Source: Candidatus Minthenecus merdequi (GTDB taxonomy: Bacteria; Bacteroidota; Bacteroidia; Bacteroidales; Paludibacteraceae). From it: DNA of 6,929 nt. Shown here in pieces: positions 1 to 6,369 of this stretch (the stretch's first letter is position 1; each line of letters opens with the position of its first letter). Below the pieces are notes generated by a model that had not been told where the DNA came from, did not search any database, and worked only from the letters and a program-made list of their open reading frames with translations. The position numbers and the translations under genes were made by a program. The DNA lies in assembly GCA_018064385.1 (NCBI GenBank), contig JAGHVI010000142.1:1-6929 (forward strand). Direction: 5' to 3'.

Positions 1-506
1 GCCATCTGTCCTATGCTCATCTGGTCTCTGAACTCAAACTTTGCCAACAACATCTTTCTCTCGCGCTTCGTCAGGCCCTTCATCAGCAACTCGAATCTCT
101 CATGCGTCACCTCGCGGTTCTCGGCATCATTCGGGTTCTCAGCCGGGATTATATCCTCACCTGTCATCTCGTCATCATTCTCATCATCATTACCTGCCAG
201 CGAATCTATCGAGACCACTGTCACGAACATGGTCTTTCCTTCCGGATCGACATACTGCGGTACGTGTTTTCTCAACTGGTGCTTCACGTTCTCGGTCATC
301 CATTTCATTGCGAACGTCCTGAACTCAGTATTCTTATCTTTGTCATACCTCATTGCCGCATAGCATAGTTCCTCCTCTGCAGCCCCTCTTATGTCATCCT
401 CGTCCGGTGTCACACCGTAAAACTTCCGCATGACTTTATCCACAAGATTCATATTCTCAGTCACGAGTCGTCTCTGTTCATCGTTCATTACTTTTTTGTT
501 TTCCAT
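1..506 (-). CDS. Sigma-70-family RNA polymerase sigma factor-like protein, C-terminus cut by window edge
   Basis: The open frame gives 168 complete residues and runs off the left edge. The start is the ATG at 506-504; an in-frame TAA at 527-525 rules out a longer N-terminus, and Met7 (488) is the only close alternative. Residues 12-80 match sigma region 2: LVTENMNLVDKVMRKFYG corresponds to region 2.1, and an acidic DDI segment, YAAMRYDKDKNTEF and TFAMKWM follow the 2.2-2.4 pattern, where typical sigmas have RFDPxKGxxFSTYAxWWI. Residues 98-130 (VSIDSLAG, an acidic run, then GEDIIPAENPNDAEN) resemble the region 3.2 linker of RpoD/RpoS-type sigmas. Residues 136-168 (ERFELLMKGLTKRERKML) resemble the start of region 4, the -35-binding helix-turn-helix. 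Expected role: directing core RNA polymerase to particular promoters. No anti-sigma gene is visible. The leader is A-rich with no Shine-Dalgarno. The family call rests on pattern recognition, not a search; the target promoters are unknown. Confidence 0.8.
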   Translation of the reverse strand, partial: MENKKVMNDEQRRLVTENMNLVDKVMRKFYGVTPDEDDIRGAAEEELCYAAMRYDKDKNTEFRTFAMKWMTENVKHQLRKHVPQYVDPEGKTMFVTVVSIDSLAGNDDENDDEMTGEDIIPAENPNDAENREVTHERFELLMKGLTKRERKMLLAKFEFRDQMSIGQM

Positions 507-531
507 TTTGATTGTTTTTAGTGATTAGACC

Positions 532-577
532 TTAGGGTTAGGGGCGGTTGCCGTATTGTTTTCCGCCCTCACCCTAA
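532..577 (-). promoter_or_regulatory. Long imperfect hairpin in the leader of the sigma-like gene
   Basis: Arms at 532-547 and 563-577 pair over 14 base pairs with one G·A mismatch and one bulged C, closing a 15-nt loop. The hairpin lies 39 nt after the stop of the 163-residue gene and 25 nt before the ATG at 506. Neither strand has a T-run after the stem, so it is not a standard intrinsic terminator. It could be a leader element controlling translation, an RNA-stability or processing site, or a protein-binding dyad. The structure is seen directly; the function is inferred. Confidence 0.5.
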
Positions 578-582
578 TATGC

Positions 583-613
583 CAAAATCCGACCCATTTT
601 TGAATTTACCAAA
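583..613 (-). promoter_or_regulatory. Weak candidate promoter for the sigma-like gene
   Basis: Reading the minus strand, TTTG (613-610) is followed after exactly 19 nt by GGATTTTG (590-583). The Bacteroidota consensus is TTTG, 19-21 nt, TAnnTTTG, so the -33 box and the TTTG half of the -7 box match, but the TA does not. Transcription from here would start just ahead of the hairpin at 577-532. This is a partial match only. Confidence 0.22.
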
Positions 614-616
614 TGT

Positions 617-1108
617 TTACCGCTCATCGAACACACTATCAACCACTTGATGGTCTTTTGGCACTCTATTACCTATGGAGTTCCACCTCAGTTGCTTCAG
701 GTTTCTGACGAGGAAATACCTTTGAAGCACAGCCACAGGGAAAAACTCACCACCTCTACCCCACAGCATTCTGCCGCAGACGCGCTCGGGATAGTCATCT
801 GCGAACAACCTTCCGAACAGATAGGCATACAGGACACCGTTGAAACGGTTAGTCACCACGCGACCACCCTTCACTGACAGCAACCCTGTTCTCACAGCCT
901 TGCGGAACGCCTCGGGGTACAACAGTCTGCACTGCAATTCCTCTGGCAACATCTCGACAGGGTCATCAAGTTCATCCTTTAACAGAGACAACACATTCTT
1001 CATCAAAGTCATATCTACCTCGCAGAGGTCAAAACGGTTTTCTACTTGTCGAGCAGACACATGCTCAACGACAGCAGCCAAAGCTGCATAAATTTTTCTT
1101 TTCATCAT
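617..1108 (-). CDS. Hypothetical protein, 163 residues
   Basis: I do not recognise this protein. The start is one of two adjacent ATG codons (1108 or 1105); an in-frame TAA at 1120-1118 excludes an upstream start. The N-terminus is basic (MMKRKIYAAL), followed by a probably helical acidic stretch (residues 28-60). The second half is basic and aromatic, including NRFNGVLYAYLFGRLF (88-102), WGRGGEFFP (116-124) and a C-terminal RNLKQLRW (135-142). There is no signal peptide or convincing membrane segment, and no catalytic motif I can name, so a small cytoplasmic protein is likely. It sits downstream of the terminator at 1186-1219, so it probably has its own promoter, and it precedes the sigma-like gene by 110 nt on the same strand. 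The antisense frames across it lack protein-like composition. It is probably a real gene of unknown function; nucleic-acid binding is possible from its charge but unproven. Confidence 0.65.
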   Translation of the reverse strand: MMKRKIYAALAAVVEHVSARQVENRFDLCEVDMTLMKNVLSLLKDELDDPVEMLPEELQCRLLYPEAFRKAVRTGLLSVKGGRVVTNRFNGVLYAYLFGRLFADDYPERVCGRMLWGRGGEFFPVAVLQRYFLVRNLKQLRWNSIGNRVPKDHQVVDSVFDER

Positions 1109-1185
1109 TATCGAAATTTAGAAAGGACAGAAAGAAGGTGATCACCGTTACTCCATGGACTCTTCCAAATTCCGTTGTTATAAAT

Positions 1186-1219
1186 AAAAAAACTCGCAAT
1201 CGGTTTCCCGATTACGAGT
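1186..1219 (-). terminator. Intrinsic terminator after the 451-residue gene
   Basis: On the minus strand a 12-bp stem (arms 1219-1208 and 1203-1192, one U·G wobble, otherwise fully paired) closes a GAAA tetraloop and runs directly into seven T residues (1192-1186). It sits about 100 nt beyond the stop of the 451-residue gene and about 80 nt before the start of the 163-residue gene. The opposite direction lacks a T-run, so it acts on leftward transcription and separates the two genes transcriptionally. Confidence 0.85.
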
Positions 1220-1220
1220 G

Positions 1221-1228
1221 CAAAGTTA
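1221..1228 (-). promoter_or_regulatory. Candidate Bacteroidota -7 box (TAACTTTG)
   Basis: The minus strand reads TAACTTTG, a full match to the TAnnTTTG -7 consensus of Bacteroidales primary sigma promoters. At the expected -33 spacing there is only TCAG, a poor match to TTTG. It lies immediately upstream of the terminator hairpin, so a transcript starting here would begin inside the stem and reach the 163-residue gene with a leader of roughly 100 nt. It may be the promoter of that gene or a chance match. Confidence 0.35.
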
Positions 1229-1257
1229 CGGCTTTCCTGCCGTCTAACTGAATTATT

Positions 1258-1305
1258 GTATGTACATACCCGTGTACGTACTTTTTACCTACATTTCACC
1301 TACAT
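1258..1305. repeat. Cluster of short palindromes and 11-bp-phased direct repeats
   Basis: Plus-strand ACCTACAT occurs at 1287-1294 and again at 1298-1305, exactly 11 bp apart. On the minus strand these read as two units, ATGTAGGTGAA and ATGTAGGTAAA, followed by a degenerate third unit AAGTACGTACA. Next to them are two perfect palindromes, GTACGTAC (1274-1281) and the 12-bp GTATGTACATAC (1258-1269). Repeats phased near one helical turn suggest a cooperative protein-binding site, such as iterons, an operator or integrase arm sites. The array lies between the stop of the 451-residue gene and its terminator. Confidence 0.5.
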
Positions 1306-1319
1306 GTCTTTCCTCCTTT

Positions 1320-2675
1320 TCAATCTCTTTTATGGCTCATTCCCAATGCTTTCTCCACCTCTTTCTGGAAATCACAATACTTCTCAGCGCTGCCTCCGCT
1401 CAACGCTCTTGTGAGTTTAGTTGCCAACCCTTTCATACCCCACAGGCACTCGAAAGCCGCCCATTTTGGCTTCAGATTCAGTTTCTCGCCAAGCACCGAT
1501 GCAATCACAGCAGCAAATTGCATATTTGTCAAAGGGTGCAAATTCTGGTCAATCCATCCCCTTCTTTGCAGTTTCGCCCACTCCTTCATCGCGTTCTTGC
1601 TTGTCAACACGCCCTTCACCTCCTCGCCCCTCTTGTCTTCATTCGTTTTTGCATTTCTTTTTTCTTTTCCCTCTTTCTCCTCATCGCCCATCCATGCTTC
1701 AAACTTTCTTTTCAACTCCTCATTCATCTTGCTTCTTATGATGTCACCTCTCAAGACCAACAGTGCAAACAACTTTATATTCTCACTTGTCAGCAATTCC
1801 ATTATAGCACAATCAGTTGACAACAACTGCTCCATATCGAACAGTTCGTCATCCGTCCATATATGCATCATTTCATCCATCAGTTCTTTGTTCCACTCCA
1901 TCGTGCTACTCATCCAACAGTCATAATCGTCACAACACGCTTCTGCTGTAGACTCCATTTTTCCCTCGCTTGCCTGTTTCATCAATCTCTCCTCGCACTC
2001 CAACACCTCGCACCAATGCTTATCCGACAACTTCTCGTACCTCTCATTCTTCATCTTCTGAGCCTGCATTTTCAGCCGCTTCTCCTCCTGTTTTCTCTCT
2101 TTACGGGCATAATCCGCCACATAATCGCAAACCCTGCCATATACATAGGACTTATCCAACATACCTATTTCCGCAATAATCTTATTCAGTTCGTCATCGT
2201 ACCGTCTGACCACCTGCTGCAACATCTCCATCGTCACCATCACCTTTTCAATTGCCTCATTCACGCAACCTATTTCAACGCCCTTGACAAACTCGCTACC
2301 CTTAGCCTTTTCACTGGCACAATTCTCGTTATTATCCATTACTGAACTGCACTTTCCAATACAATTATCCAACTCAACAGACATCTTGTTCACCACCAAC
2401 AACAACTCCTTCTGCAAAACGTGATGGTAGTCCAGCAGCACCTCGACGGGTACAGACTCATCCCTAAGCACATCCTTCAGAGCGACCAACTCCCTAACCG
2501 ACTCGACAAATTTCTCCAATTCAGCATACAAACCCACATCCAAAAGCCTCAACATTATGGCATCTTTCTCATCCTCGTCTGTCGCTTGCCCAAGTATTGC
2601 CAACGACATCCCAGCCTCCTCGAGAATTTTCTCTACCCTTGTCCTATCATAGGATAATAAATTAAAAGTCTTCAT
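1320..2675 (-). CDS. Hypothetical protein, 451 residues, charged and largely helical
   Basis: I cannot assign a family with confidence. The start is the first ATG of the frame (2675), behind an A-rich leader (ACGATAACAAT) typical of Bacteroidota. Visible parts: an N-terminal helical region (about 1-105) rich in Leu, Glu and Val; a middle region (about 135-240) with a very basic, probably coiled-coil stretch at 188-215 (YARKERKQEEKRLK); a Cys/Trp/Met-rich patch at 221-273 containing CCDDYDCW; a hydrophobic stretch at 300-313 too short to be a clear membrane helix; a charged low-complexity linker at 330-355; and a compact C-terminal domain at about 360-446 with WAKLQRRGWI, LTNMQFAAVIASVLGEKL and KPKWAAFECLW. 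That last pattern (a helix, then kW..FE.lW) reminds me of C-terminal segments of uncharacterised Bacteroidales accessory-region proteins, but this is memory, not a search. There is no signal peptide. The gene has its own 202-nt upstream region after hsdR and ends before a terminator, so it is probably a single-gene unit. Confidence 0.75.
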   Translation of the reverse strand: MKTFNLLSYDRTRVEKILEEAGMSLAILGQATDEDEKDAIMLRLLDVGLYAELEKFVESVRELVALKDVLRDESVPVEVLLDYHHVLQKELLLVVNKMSVELDNCIGKCSSVMDNNENCASEKAKGSEFVKGVEIGCVNEAIEKVMVTMEMLQQVVRRYDDELNKIIAEIGMLDKSYVYGRVCDYVADYARKERKQEEKRLKMQAQKMKNERYEKLSDKHWCEVLECEERLMKQASEGKMESTAEACCDDYDCWMSSTMEWNKELMDEMMHIWTDDELFDMEQLLSTDCAIMELLTSENIKLFALLVLRGDIIRSKMNEELKRKFEAWMGDEEKEGKEKRNAKTNEDKRGEEVKGVLTSKNAMKEWAKLQRRGWIDQNLHPLTNMQFAAVIASVLGEKLNLKPKWAAFECLWGMKGLATKLTRALSGGSAEKYCDFQKEVEKALGMSHKRD

Positions 2676-2699
2676 ATTGTTATCGTCTTGTAATATTAT

Positions 2700-2724
2700 T
2701 AGAACACGCCTTAAATGTGTTCTA
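2700..2724. promoter_or_regulatory. Operator-like dyad upstream of the 451-residue gene
   Basis: TAGAACAC (2700-2707) and GTGTTCTA (2717-2724) form a perfect 8-bp inverted repeat around a 9-nt centre. After one mismatch the pairing continues for four more A/T pairs on each side. It lies 25-49 nt upstream of the ATG at 2675. It has no T-run on the minus strand, so it is not an obvious terminator for hsdR. A repressor-type operator or leader hairpin fits the position. Confidence 0.45.
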
Positions 2725-2877
2725 TTAATTCCTTTTGGATGCGTTCCTGCCGCTTCTCTATCGGCTATTAATGCCTATAAAATAAACTTCATAAATCGTC
2801 CAATTAGCTGTCTGCCTTTTCGATGATGCGGTATTAGCATACTTATCAGCCTGCAATTTGACCTATAGGCAGATTTA

Positions 2878-5800
2878 TTACGCATACAGTCGATTTTCCG
2901 AAGCACGTTGCATAATCAGTTTATAAACTTCATTCTGTTTCTCGGCAAACAGTTCTTTATCGTATGATTGAGGCAAGATTACATCCAGCGAGTCGCCTAT
3001 GAAATGATAGACTTTGCGTTGCAGCGATGAATCTCTGTACCAATAGAGAGGGAACAGCTCTCTTCTCCGTTCCTCTATCTTTGCCAGCAGTTCTTTTGCT
3101 CCGTTCTTCACCCTTATCACTTCATCTTTGGTCATCTTGTCCTTCTTCAAGATGTCAAAAAGTTCCAGTTCTTCTTCCGTAAGTCCTTCGCGCGAAGCCC
3201 TTTGTTCCTCGTCTGTCAACTCTGCCATCAGGTTCATCAACTCGTTGAATGCCTGTTCTGCACCGTCGCTGCTCGAATTGTAGCGGTTCATTACATCCTC
3301 AAAACGTTCTGCAAAACTCCTGCGCTGGCTGTTCTGCGTAAGCATTCTCTCGAGTTTGTCGCCAACATACTGCGACAGGTTGCTTATCTCGAGATTCTTG
3401 TGAGGCGTAGTCTTGAACTCTTCGCGCATCTTGTCGAAATCAAGGCGTGTAAGGTCATACTCTTTATATTTCCTGATGCATGTCTTTCCATAATCATCAG
3501 CAACGCAATCAGCAGCACAGTAATACGATTTTTCACCGCCATCCTTAGTCACTATGCTGATATCCAACAGGTCAGACACTTTTCTGCGGGCATTCTCCAA
3601 CTCTTCATCGTCAACGTTATTGTCTATCACCTCACGCAGGAAATGAATGACTTCCGCCATCACGAACTCGTCTTTGCGCTTGATTATATCTGGCAGCAAC
3701 TCGTCGTATAACGAACTGATAGTGTTGTCGAAAGCGCGGAAACGGGCTTTTCTCTCTACAGGAATAATCAGTATATCGGCAAACCTTTTGAACTCGTCAA
3801 TCTTCGAGAACGTATCATTTATCTTAAAGATGCACGGCAGATCCACGTCGAAGTCCTCACACCAGGCAACGCAATCGTCGATAGCCTGATGCAGTAGGCT
3901 GTAAAGCTCCTCTGGATTCTTTGCTGCATCGCCCTCCTCAGGCGGCATTTCTCCTCCGTTATCGTCATCGCCATACACTGCCAATGCCTTCTTCAGATTG
4001 CCGAGCACATTGCAGTACGCCACAATCTTGCCGAAACTTTTCTTTCTGCCGAACACATCCAGACAGTCTGTTGTCCTGTTGGCGCGGGCTATAGTCTGCA
4101 TCAGCGTATGGCCAACGCTTGGCTTGTCCAGATATAGTGTTGACACTGTAGGAGCATCAAATCCAGTCAGCCACATTGAGCACACAAACACAAGCCGCAG
4201 ATTGCTATCCTTTGCCTTGAAGAGGTCTTCAAGCGTCTGACCCTCCTCGTTTACGCTGTTCATCCTTTCGCGGTGAGGCTTGATGTCAAGGCCTTCTTTC
4301 TTGAACTTCTCGTCCTCGCCTGCATCCTCCGACACGACAACCACCATATCTGTTTCCTGCATCCACTTTCTTATAGTCAGCAGTCGCTTGTATTCACTCG
4401 ACTCTTTATCGAGTTTTTGCAGACGTTTGTTGATATCCTTAATCTCTTTGTCCCATTCCTCCTTCACATAGTCGTACATTCTGACGGCAGTGTATTTATC
4501 CACGCTCGCCACTATTCCCTTGCCCAGATAGCCTCGGTATGGGAAATGCTTGACTATGTCATGGGCAATATCCCGCAACCTGCTCGGACGTTTCAGAATC
4601 TGGAACTGTGTGGCAAACTCGTTTTCGAGTTTCATCTTCTCGTCGTCAGTATGCAGGTCGTTTTCCAATATCTCGGCAAAGTCATCCGAGAAATTAGGGT
4701 TTTCGTTCTGCATCTCTGGCAAATGGTTGCTGTAGGTCATTGGCACAGTCGCCTCATCCTCGACAGCCTGCAGGAAGTTGTATTCCGACACAGTCTTGCC
4801 GAACCATTGGTTAGTCAGTTTCTTGCTGCCAAACAGAGGCGTACCGGTAAATGCCATAAACTGGGCGTTAGGCAATCCTGCCCTCAGATTCTCAGCCAGG
4901 CTCTTGTATTGAGTGCGGTGTGCCTCGTCGATGAAGACAATAATGTCGCTACGCTCCGAAAGCAGCGGATATTTCTTGCCCTTGTCGTAACGGAATTTCT
5001 GAATGAGTGTGAAGAGTATCTTGTGGTCCATCCGGAGCATTTCCCTCAGCTTGCCGCTGTCGCTTGGTCTGCACTCCTCGCTGTCCGACATGAATCCGCA
5101 ATGGAGGAAGTTGCCATAAATCTGATCGTCCAGATCCTCACGGTCTGTGATTATCAGGAAGGTGTAGTTGCCTTTGAACTGACGGACAATCTTACGTGCA
5201 AGGAAAACCATCGAGAAACTCTTGCCCGACCCTTGGGTATGCCAGAACACGCCCATCTTGCCCTTATCCTCCTCTTTCACATCAGGGCTCTGCAGATATC
5301 TGAATCTCTCTATTGCATTATTCACGCCAAGGAACTGGTGGTTCTGTGCGCATATTTTGTTGCCCTTGTGGTACATTATGAAGTTCTGCACATAGTCCAG
5401 CAAGTTACGTTTGCTGAGCAAACCAAGCAGCATATAGTCAAGGCTTCGTCCGAATTCTTCAACCTGGCTTCTGAACTCTTTTGTCAGATGCTCGCCATCC
5501 TTCTGTCTCAGCCAAGGTTTGAAGAAATCCCAGGAGGCGTATGTCGCACCGACCTTTGTGCATATACCGTTGCTTGCCACGAGGAATGCATTGTATGCCA
5601 TCAGTTGGGGGATTGCCTGCTTGTAACGAGTCAGGTTGTCGTCGTATGCCTCCTTGACGTTCACGTTGCTGTCCTTGAGTTCAATCGTGACTAACGGTAT
5701 GCCGTTGACATAGACTATAACGTCAGGTCTCAATCTATAGACATTGCCTTGAATCCATAGTTGGTTGACCACCATAAAGTCGTTGTTGCCGCCGTCTGGA

Positions 5801-6177
5801 TTATTCCAGTCGATGAACTGCAATGTCTCTTTCTGGCTTCTGCCGTTGCTCTGACGTATCTTGACATCAACGCCCGTGCGGATCATATTCATCACTTGGC
5901 GGTTGAGCATCGCAGGGTCAGTCGATAAATCGAGGTTGGCAAGTTTGCTGTACGCCTCGTCCACCTCTTCATCGCTTATTCCACCTTTTATGTCAGTAAG
6001 ATGAGCATTGATTTTTTTCAGGCAACGTTTCACAAGAGCTTCGCACAGCACCTCCCTCTCGCTGCTGCGGTTTAGGAAATCCTGATTCAGGCAGTTGAAA
6101 GTCTTGTACCCAAGGTTGTCCGTGCAGACCTCAATACAGGCTCTTTCTATTTCATCTTCGCTGATATAGTGTTTCAT
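2878..6177 (-). CDS. hsdR: Type I restriction enzyme, R (endonuclease/translocase) subunit HsdR
   Basis: This is the ATP-driven DNA translocase and nuclease subunit of a type I restriction-modification complex (HsdR2M2S), which pulls DNA towards the bound methylase and cleaves unmodified DNA far from the target. It has 1099 residues, in the normal range. The N-terminal PD-(D/E)xK nuclease is visible as LRPD (Asp152), then ELK (Glu166, Lys168), with the Q..Y-type helix nearby (TRYKQAIPQLMAY, 183-195). The SF2 motor follows: Walker A TQGSGKS (314-320), DEAH box at 417-420 in FIDEAHRTQ, motif III FTGTP (443-447), motif V LTGFDAP (670-676) and motif VI QTIARANR (694-701). A helical C-terminal domain (about 850-1099) matches the M/S-docking part of the family. 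No key residue is missing. The start ATG lies 21 nt after the out-of-frame 3' end of hsdS, so S and R share an operon. It should be enzymatically intact, but its activity depends on a working HsdS and HsdM. Confidence 0.97.
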   Translation of the reverse strand: MKHYISEDEIERACIEVCTDNLGYKTFNCLNQDFLNRSSEREVLCEALVKRCLKKINAHLTDIKGGISDEEVDEAYSKLANLDLSTDPAMLNRQVMNMIRTGVDVKIRQSNGRSQKETLQFIDWNNPDGGNNDFMVVNQLWIQGNVYRLRPDVIVYVNGIPLVTIELKDSNVNVKEAYDDNLTRYKQAIPQLMAYNAFLVASNGICTKVGATYASWDFFKPWLRQKDGEHLTKEFRSQVEEFGRSLDYMLLGLLSKRNLLDYVQNFIMYHKGNKICAQNHQFLGVNNAIERFRYLQSPDVKEEDKGKMGVFWHTQGSGKSFSMVFLARKIVRQFKGNYTFLIITDREDLDDQIYGNFLHCGFMSDSEECRPSDSGKLREMLRMDHKILFTLIQKFRYDKGKKYPLLSERSDIIVFIDEAHRTQYKSLAENLRAGLPNAQFMAFTGTPLFGSKKLTNQWFGKTVSEYNFLQAVEDEATVPMTYSNHLPEMQNENPNFSDDFAEILENDLHTDDEKMKLENEFATQFQILKRPSRLRDIAHDIVKHFPYRGYLGKGIVASVDKYTAVRMYDYVKEEWDKEIKDINKRLQKLDKESSEYKRLLTIRKWMQETDMVVVVSEDAGEDEKFKKEGLDIKPHRERMNSVNEEGQTLEDLFKAKDSNLRLVFVCSMWLTGFDAPTVSTLYLDKPSVGHTLMQTIARANRTTDCLDVFGRKKSFGKIVAYCNVLGNLKKALAVYGDDDNGGEMPPEEGDAAKNPEELYSLLHQAIDDCVAWCEDFDVDLPCIFKINDTFSKIDEFKRFADILIIPVERKARFRAFDNTISSLYDELLPDIIKRKDEFVMAEVIHFLREVIDNNVDDEELENARRKVSDLLDISIVTKDGGEKSYYCAADCVADDYGKTCIRKYKEYDLTRLDFDKMREEFKTTPHKNLEISNLSQYVGDKLERMLTQNSQRRSFAERFEDVMNRYNSSSDGAEQAFNELMNLMAELTDEEQRASREGLTEEELELFDILKKDKMTKDEVIRVKNGAKELLAKIEERRRELFPLYWYRDSSLQRKVYHFIGDSLDVILPQSYDKELFAEKQNEVYKLIMQRASENRLYA

Positions 6178-6198
6178 AGCGATAGGGTTTATCTGTTG

Positions 6199-6369
6199 TT
6201 ATGGTGTCACTTCAAGTTTGCCCGACATCAGGCGAGGGAGGAGGAGGTCGCGTTGGCGGGTGAGGAGTTGGTTTTGCTCGGCAAAGGTTTTTATTTGTTC
6301 TAATATGGGATAAACCATTCGATAGAAGAGCATAACGATGTCTTTCGTAGGCTCTATAACTTTTAATTT
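6199..6369 (-). pseudogene. hsdS: Out-of-frame 3' end of hsdS (distal conserved region)
   Basis: This 57-codon segment, including its TAA stop, lies in the -1 frame relative to the upstream hsdS frame. It encodes KLKVIEPTKDIV, then a helix with ILEQIKTFAEQNQLL, and ends LLTRQRDLLLPRLMSGKL plus EVTP. That ending is the hallmark of the distal conserved region of HsdS, the long helix that packs antiparallel against the central helix and helps to hold HsdM. It therefore belongs to the same gene as 6363-6929, separated by a one-base loss near 6367-6372. An internal ATG at 6333 could restart translation to give a 44-residue helical peptide, but no ribosome-binding feature supports that. Its GC content (53 of 100 bases over 6201-6300) contrasts with the AT-rich segment upstream. 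Confidence 0.85.

Noticed and set aside
532..543. TTAGGGTTAGGG, identical to a telomere repeat unit
   Set aside because: There are only two copies and they form one arm of a hairpin; the match is coincidental in a bacterial sequence.
1260..2345. Several plus-strand open frames of 106-186 codons
   Set aside because: They are antisense to the 451-residue gene and have low-complexity Ser/His/Phe-rich translations, as expected from the complement of an acidic, Lys/Glu-rich protein.
2772..2871. Inverted repeat TGCCTATA / TATAGGCA (2772-2779 and 2864-2871)
   Set aside because: The arms are 8 bp and separated by 84 nt, partly because TATAGG-type words are near-palindromic. There is no T-run, so I do not count it as an hsdR terminator or an element end.
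4273..5694. A 473-codon open frame on the plus strand
   Set aside because: It lies wholly antisense to the motor and nuclease domains of hsdR, which have intact family motifs. Its translation has no recognisable domain and is a by-product of hsdR codon use.
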